64,000 nt of DNA from assembly GCF_037392515.1 (NCBI RefSeq), contig NC_090281.1:51748753-51812752 (forward strand), written 5' to 3'. The notes beneath the pieces were generated by a model. It was not told the origin of the DNA and searched no databases. It worked only from the letters and a program-made list of their open reading frames with translations. Below are positions 58,605 through 64,000 of the stretch, piece after piece. Each line of letters begins with the position of its first letter. The first letter of the stretch is position 1. Origin of the DNA: Haliotis asinina (lineage: Eukaryota; Mollusca; Gastropoda; Lepetellida; Haliotidae). Both the position numbers and the translations under genes were made by a program.

Positions 58605-58955
58605 TTACATCAGGTGGGTGGGTATGGTAGTGTAGGTGTGGCATCATGTGAGTGGGAGTGGCTGTGTAGACATGTCTGGGTGTGGCATCATGTGAGTGGG
58701 AGTGGCTGTGTAGACATGTCTGGGTGTGGCATCATGTGAGTGGGAGTGGCTGTGTAGACATGTCTGGGTGTGGCATCATGTGAGTGGGAGTGGCTGCGTA
58801 GGCATGTCTGGGTGTGGCATCAGGTGAGTGGGTGTGGCAGTGTAGGTGTGGCATCATGTGAGTGGGAGTGGCTGTGTAGACATGTCTGGGTGTGGCATCA
58901 GGTGAGTGGCAGTGGCTGTGTAGACATGTCTGGGTGTGGCATCAGGTGAGTCGAT
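58605..58955 (+). repeat. Inverted sister array of the RNF14-like donor minisatellite
   Basis: About seven units of roughly 46 bp with TGGGTGTGGCATCATGTGAG or GGCATCAGGTGAGT and GGCTGTGTAGACATGTC. The core GGCATCAGGTGAGT equals the splice junction at 61974 on the minus strand, but here it stands on the plus strand, 550 bp beyond the gene's stop. See findings. Confidence 0.85.
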
Positions 58956-59399
58956 TTTTACATGGTTATCAGTAAAAGGTAAAATATTTATTGGAAACTG
59001 TGTTATGAACTATCTCCCAAGTATGTGATGTGACAAAATTATTCAGTATGTCCAGATAAACACAACAGGAGTAAGAAGCATTCAGATTTGCATAAATTTC
59101 ATTACATACTGAATATGTATTTGTCGAAACATGGTGTAAACATCTATCAACATGTATCAGTAATTAATATCTATACTGAACGGCAAAAAACCCACAATTT
59201 TAAAAATAATGAAGTCTCATAAAAGTAAGCATTCATGTTTATGTCTTCTGTTTGAAAATTAGACAAAAAGCCAGAGTTGCATTTCTTTTACTGTTCAGTA
59301 TATTATCACAGTTTTTGGTTTTAAATATACTAGGAGTAAAGATTTTTAAATGTACAATAAATATTTTCTGACTCCACCTATCCACTTAAAACATATATA

Positions 59400-59405
59400 T
59401 TTATT
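59400..59405 (-). promoter_or_regulatory. Candidate poly(A) signal of the RNF14-like gene
   Basis: Minus-strand AATAAA about 100 bases after the stop at 59505. Confidence 0.5.
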
Positions 59406-59504
59406 TGTGAATGTTCTTGACGTTTATCACTTTGAACATGAATCCAAAATTAAGTTGCCATGGACTCAGTCACTCACTCGCTCCATATAGGAGAGGAATT
59501 TCTG

Positions 59505-62500
59505 TTAGGAGTGTTGCTCACACAAACCGGCGGTAAAGTGTGCTGTTACTGTTCCCAGAATTCTTTTTTTGCACAGGAAGCAGAAATTTGATTTGCAACC
59601 CCAACACTTAATGTGATTATTTCTCTGGTTTTTCAAATTCCTTTGACCACAAGTTGGACAAGCACAGACAAGTTTCCGGGCATCAGGATTTACTTGCAAT
59701 GTTGCCTCTATCAGCAAGACAGCCTGAAATATCAAAATACATTTAGTGAGGTTTTAAAGCATCTAATCAGAATAAACATGGTACACAACTGTCAGTGGGA
59801 CTATCATGTCGATTATTCTCCATTCCTATGATACATCAAACTTACTATTCATGTCATCAGTAACCATGGTAACATCGTTCCACACAATATAAACATGCAT
59901 TAATCAAGGTAGCAAGTCTGACCAACCAATCCTAATAGTAGGTTATTTAAAAAAGCAATTCTAACTTGGATGTTCAAGAGAATTAATTTGCTAAACTGCT
60001 ACAGATACCTGGTAAGCCTGGTTTTGCAATTTGCTCTGAGTAGGCAGGAGCAGACATCATTATCATTAGTTTAGTGAACAACATACATGTGATAGACAGG
60101 GTACAATCAACATGGCAATGGGGATGGGATAGTTTCAACCAGACCACCAAGAAGCCTGAACCAGTATATTTGTGGAACTTACGTCTGGTAATTCCTTTGC
60201 TGGTGTTACAACCCTCATCTGTGTGTCAGACAGTCCACATGAACCACTATAAAAATGGTCATATCCTGTTATCGATTTCCCACACAGCCAGCAGAAGGAC
60301 TTTCCACAGCGGCACGTCATCTTGTTACACCTTCAGGAGGGAGAGTTGCATCAGCACAGGACACCACACAAATAAAGGACATTTAGGATTGTTTGTATGA
60401 CTGCTTGTACTTCTAAGGACTTTTTGACAGTTCTAGCTTGAGCTTAATTTAACCGACGTAACACAGACTCTATGTTCACACTCCAATCCAGCTGTAATTA
60501 TATGATTACATGGCTGGGGAAAAGTACTGTTTTGAATCTCTTTTGGTATGAGAAGTCACTGATCAAAGCTATGATCGTCTGCTCCCAAGGCAGACGCTCC
60601 ATTTAACAGATCAACATTGGAGGTCACAAACATCTTAACCACAGGCTTAATATATCTCTGTGCAGCATATTTTAGCTTCTGTATGGAACCTTTTGATGTA
60701 AACCTAGATACCCAAAACTTCATGTGATCATATGAGACCAGGCCACTCTCTGACATGCCTGGACGTGTAATTCAAGGACATAACTCTATACCATTGATGC
60801 ACTTATACAGGAAGTCATCAATGTGGATTCTTTTAGGGTTAACATTGTAGGTCAACATAAATTTGGTTTAACAACCTATATTCTTACCCCGCAATCTTTT
60901 CAATAGGTACCCTGCAACTTGGACATACTCTTGATTTTTTAACCATCTCTAACTTTGTTTTGAGCTCTTCAGCCAATTTCCTTTTGATTGCCTCCAATCT
61001 CTGACGATCAACATCATTAGCACTCGGGGCCTTTCTCTCCATTGCATCTAGCTTCTCCTCTGCACTTTGGCATGGTTCTCCCTGAAATTGTCATCACAAT
61101 GGATAATGGTTTGAAATGCTGGTTATAGGAAATAGTTTGTTGTTCATGTCACTCCTTCAAACCAATCCACCTTCGACGGCTTCACTACTAGCAATACCCA
61201 ACCACTCAGCTGATGCCATACCCACCTACCCAATGTCATGCACAGCCACACCAACACAGCCATGTGAACCCTACCCACTCGCCTGATGTGATGCATTCAA
61301 GTCCAGTCCTTCACCTGATGCCACACCTAAACAGCCACACACATTCACCTGATGCCACACCTGCACAGCCAGACACACACTCACCTGATGCTGCACGGCA
61401 ACACCCACTCACCTGATGCCACACCTACACAGCCACACACACACTCAACAGATTCCACACATACACAGCCATACACACTCACCTGATGCCACACCTACAC
61501 AGCCATGCCCAGTCAAATGATACCACACCTACACAGCTACACCTCAGGCCACACCTACACAGCCACACACACACTCACCTGATGCCACACAGCCACACCC
61601 ATTCACCTGATGCCACACCTACACAGCCACACACACATTCACTTGATGCCACACAGCCACAACACACTCACCTGATTCCACACCTACACAGCCATAAACA
61701 CACACTCACCTGATGTCACACACCCACTCACCTGATGCCACACCTACACAGCCTCACCCACTCACCTGATGCCACACAGCCACACCCACTCACCTGATGC
61801 CACACCTACACCCACTCACCTGATGCCACACCTACACCCACACACCTGATGCCACACCTACACAGCCACATGCACACACTCATCTGATGTCACACAGCCA
61901 CACCCACTCACCTGATTCCACACTGCTACACCCACTCACCTGATTCCACACTTACACAGCTACACACACTCACCTGATGCCAAGGGTCCCTGCACAAGGT
62001 ACAGAAGGAAAAGAAGCAGGTCGTGCAGTGCCCTAAATTCAAATGGTCCTCCTCTTCTCGAATCACAGGGTTGTTGCATCTGGGGCACCACTCCACATCA
62101 CTCATACTCTCCAAAGTTTTCTGAAAATACCACAGTCAGAATCAACTCCTGGGCAATACACTCCTCTTCTTAGGAATGATACAGATAATAATTTCCCATG
62201 TGCATGTGTGAAACAATTAAAGCAAGGCTAGGTACTTTTTAAAGCGGTTTTGCTTGATGAAAATGTATGATTCCTTGCTCCACTGATCTACCACTTAAGT
62301 GTACGAACATTTCCAAATGATTGTTCAAGTTGTGCAGAGCTTAAGAAATACTTTACATTCCTTTATATAAATCAGTGAGCTACATCATCAGTTTTACAGA
62401 CAGCTACAACATAGAAGCAACAGTACTTGTATACCATCACAATTATGATAAGCATGGGTACAGCTTGTAAACGACAAACCTGTAGAAGCAGTCTCTCCCA

Positions 62501-63278
62501 TCTATCAAACTCATCAGCAGGTAGGACACTCTGTATGATGTGGGGAGGAACAAAAGCATCACAGTCTGTGTCAGGACACCTGGAAATAAAGCACTGTGAC
62601 AGTCATTGGCAATTATCAGAAAGAGTTTAAAATATTGAGCTCCAGTATGACAAAGTCGAGGTAGCAGCATAAGAAGCTCCTAAATTAGAATTACTGCCCT
62701 AATGTTAGCATATAAACATGACAGAGTTCAGGATGGGATTATTTCTATAAAGCTTGCTGTACCTATATCAATATATGGCTACAAGTTATCACCCAGGACA
62801 ATATAGCCACCAATGGTGACAACCACAAGTGGTTTGGGATCCATCTTATTTTTAAAAAAACCCAGTGAATTGGGTTTTTGCAGCTTTGAATGGCATTCCA
62901 ATATTATGGCAGGGGACACCAGTGATGGGTTTCTGTGACATTCTGTGCTGATGTGGAATTAAACTTGGGTTTTCAGCATGATGAGCAAATAGTCTCTAAT
63001 CACCTGACTTGGGCTACAAACACACACACCCCACCCTCAACCCCCACCTCACAGTGGGAAGAGGAAACACTTGTTGACATCATGTATGCTCCAACCTGAG
63101 ATTTTCTACAGTTCCCAAGGTGACATGATGTTCACAGTATGCTGTCATGCAGTCTCTGCAGTAATGATGCTCACAATCCTTCATTCGGTAAAACTGATTC
63201 CCTGGCAATTCTTCATAACAAACATGGCACTCGTGGTTGGAACGGTAAAATTCTATGTCTGTTTGAACTTGATTGAAT
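59505..63278 (-). CDS. RNF14: RNF14-like RBR E3 ubiquitin ligase, 3' six exons (5' end beyond window)
   Basis: RING-between-RING ligase passing ubiquitin through a catalytic Cys. Exons in order: 63096-63278, 62480-62579, 61974-62120, 60888-61081, 60183-60330, 59505-59723 (991 nt, about 329 aa). RING1: [27 protein letters not shown], then [41 protein letters not shown]. Helical linker [19 protein letters not shown]2: [33 protein letters not shown]; the Cys after AG is the presumed catalytic one and is the first full codon of exon 60183-60330. Human RNF14 ends shortly after RING2; here a further Cys-rich module follows ([35 protein letters not shown]). The RWD domain should lie upstream of 64000. 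RNF14 is the closest match by linker and RING2; orthology is inferred. Confidence 0.87.
61205..61973 (-). repeat. Minisatellite built from an RNF14-like splice donor
   Basis: On the minus strand the exon ends TTGGCATCAG (61974) and the intron starts GTGAGTGTGTGTAGC. The next 770 bp repeat GGCATCAGGTGAGTGGGTGT with short CACAC/TGTGTAGG spacers, about 20 copies of the CATCAG-GTGAGT junction with small changes. See findings. Confidence 0.9.
62860..63020 (-). mobile_element. SINE family B, decayed
   Basis: Minus strand: TTTGTAGCCCAAGTCAGGTG, AACCCAAGTTTAATTCCAC, CATCACTGGTGTCCCC, TGCCATAATATTGGAATGCC. Intron between exons 63096-63278 and 62480-62579. Confidence 0.7.
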
Positions 63279-63499
63279 CTGAAAATATACAATTACTTTT
63301 CATATTTTTAAAAATGATACCTATATTACTTGAAATAAATATCAGACCCATACTTCATTGAAAATAAGTATCATTTCATACTTGCACAAATCACTCCATA
63401 GGAAAATGTTGAGCAGGATCACAAGTTTCCCCACAGATTCTCATTCAGGTACATTCATAATCTAGAACCTTGATGCTGTAATATGAACTGTAACAAATT

Positions 63500-64000
63500 C
63501 AGACACTGTCACAGTATGCACTCAATAACAACATGGACACTGCCTGCACTAGGGCTGTATAATCAGGAAGTGCTGTTATACTCACTGTAACAATGCGGAC
63601 ACTATATATTATAAACACTGTAACAATATGGGCACTGTATGTTATACTCACTGCAACAATGTGGATACTGTGTGTTAATATTGTCATACTCCTAGTAACA
63701 ATATGGACACTGTATGTTATACTCACTGCAACAATGTGGACACTGTTTGTTTTCTCCCTGTAACAATGTGGACACTGTAAGTTACACTCACTGTGACAAT
63801 GTGGACACTGAATGTTATACTCACTGTAACAATGTGGACAATGTATGTGATACTGTAACAATGTGGACACTGTATGCCTTGTAGTCATTGTAAAAGAGTG
63901 GACACTGTATATTACACTCACTGTAACAATGTTGACACACTGTATACTCATTGTGGCAATGTGGACACTGTAAAATACACTCACTGTAACATTGTAGACA
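63500..64000. repeat. Minisatellite with CAATGTGGACACTGTATGTT unit, runs off the window
   Basis: About 13 diverged units of roughly 30-36 bp; plus-strand core TCACTGTAACAATGTGGACA, minus-strand core TGTCCACATTGTTACAGTGA. It lies in the intron upstream of the RING1 exon and is unfinished at 64000. The long minus-strand open frame through it (Cys-Pro-His-Cys-like) is a by-product. Confidence 0.9.

Larger units (their letters stand above)
57282..59504. other. Tail-to-tail interval DOHH / RNF14-like gene
   Basis: No exon on either strand. The DOHH 3' UTR ends early (AATAAA at 57328-57333), and the minus-strand gene has AATAAA at 59400-59405. Between lie the CA/CACG microsatellite, a (CACT)n run, a decayed family B SINE and the inverted minisatellite 58605-58955. 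Confidence 0.75.

Noticed and set aside
63499-63984. Minus-strand open frame of 161 aa with CPHC-like motifs
   Set aside because: It follows the tandem unit exactly; the zinc-finger look is an artefact of the repeat.

Overview
The window is a piece of an animal nuclear genome. It is AT-rich and intron-dense, with GT-AG introns, and carries many short tRNA-derived SINEs ending in a CTCACTCACTC-type tail, palindromic MITEs, long minisatellites and one DIRS-type retroelement. The proteins are typical bilaterian orthologues. Gene sequences plus the SINE style suggest a marine mollusc, most likely an abalone-like gastropod. That placement is inference from memory; no search was run.

Layout, left to right: the last five coding exons of histone deacetylase 3 (HDAC3, +, 253-2774, 5' end outside); about 8 kb of gene-free repeat-rich DNA; ERCC8/CSA (-, 10742-13464, complete, 402 aa); a 483-bp head-to-head promoter interval; RCL1 (+, 13948-21839, complete, 377 aa); a 2.7-kb tail-to-tail gap; nardilysin NRDC (-, 24570-51238, 32 coding exons, 1022 aa) with a DIRS element (41417-45597) in one intron; a 1.5-kb head-to-head interval; deoxyhypusine hydroxylase DOHH (+, 52777-57281, complete, 308 aa); a 2.2-kb tail-to-tail gap; and the 3' part of an RNF14-like RBR ubiquitin ligase (-, 59505-63278, 5' end beyond 64000). 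I traced exon boundaries by hand; every exon junction keeps the reading frame and matches the remembered human protein.

The genes are housekeeping functions (chromatin deacetylation, transcription-coupled repair, 18S rRNA maturation, dibasic peptide processing, hypusination of eIF5A, ubiquitin ligation) and do not form an operon-like system. HDAC3 and RNF14 are also close neighbours in human (5q31.3), which hints at an old linkage.

The most unusual signal lies in the introns. In four different genes (HDAC3, RCL1, NRDC, RNF14-like) a minisatellite array abuts an exon, and its repeat unit is a copy of the exon-intron junction itself, including several exon bases and the splice-site consensus. 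Each such intron therefore carries from about seven to about twenty splice-site look-alikes. For the RNF14-like gene a second array of the same unit lies in opposite orientation downstream of the gene. I know of no description of this pattern as a class, and it is my main finding.
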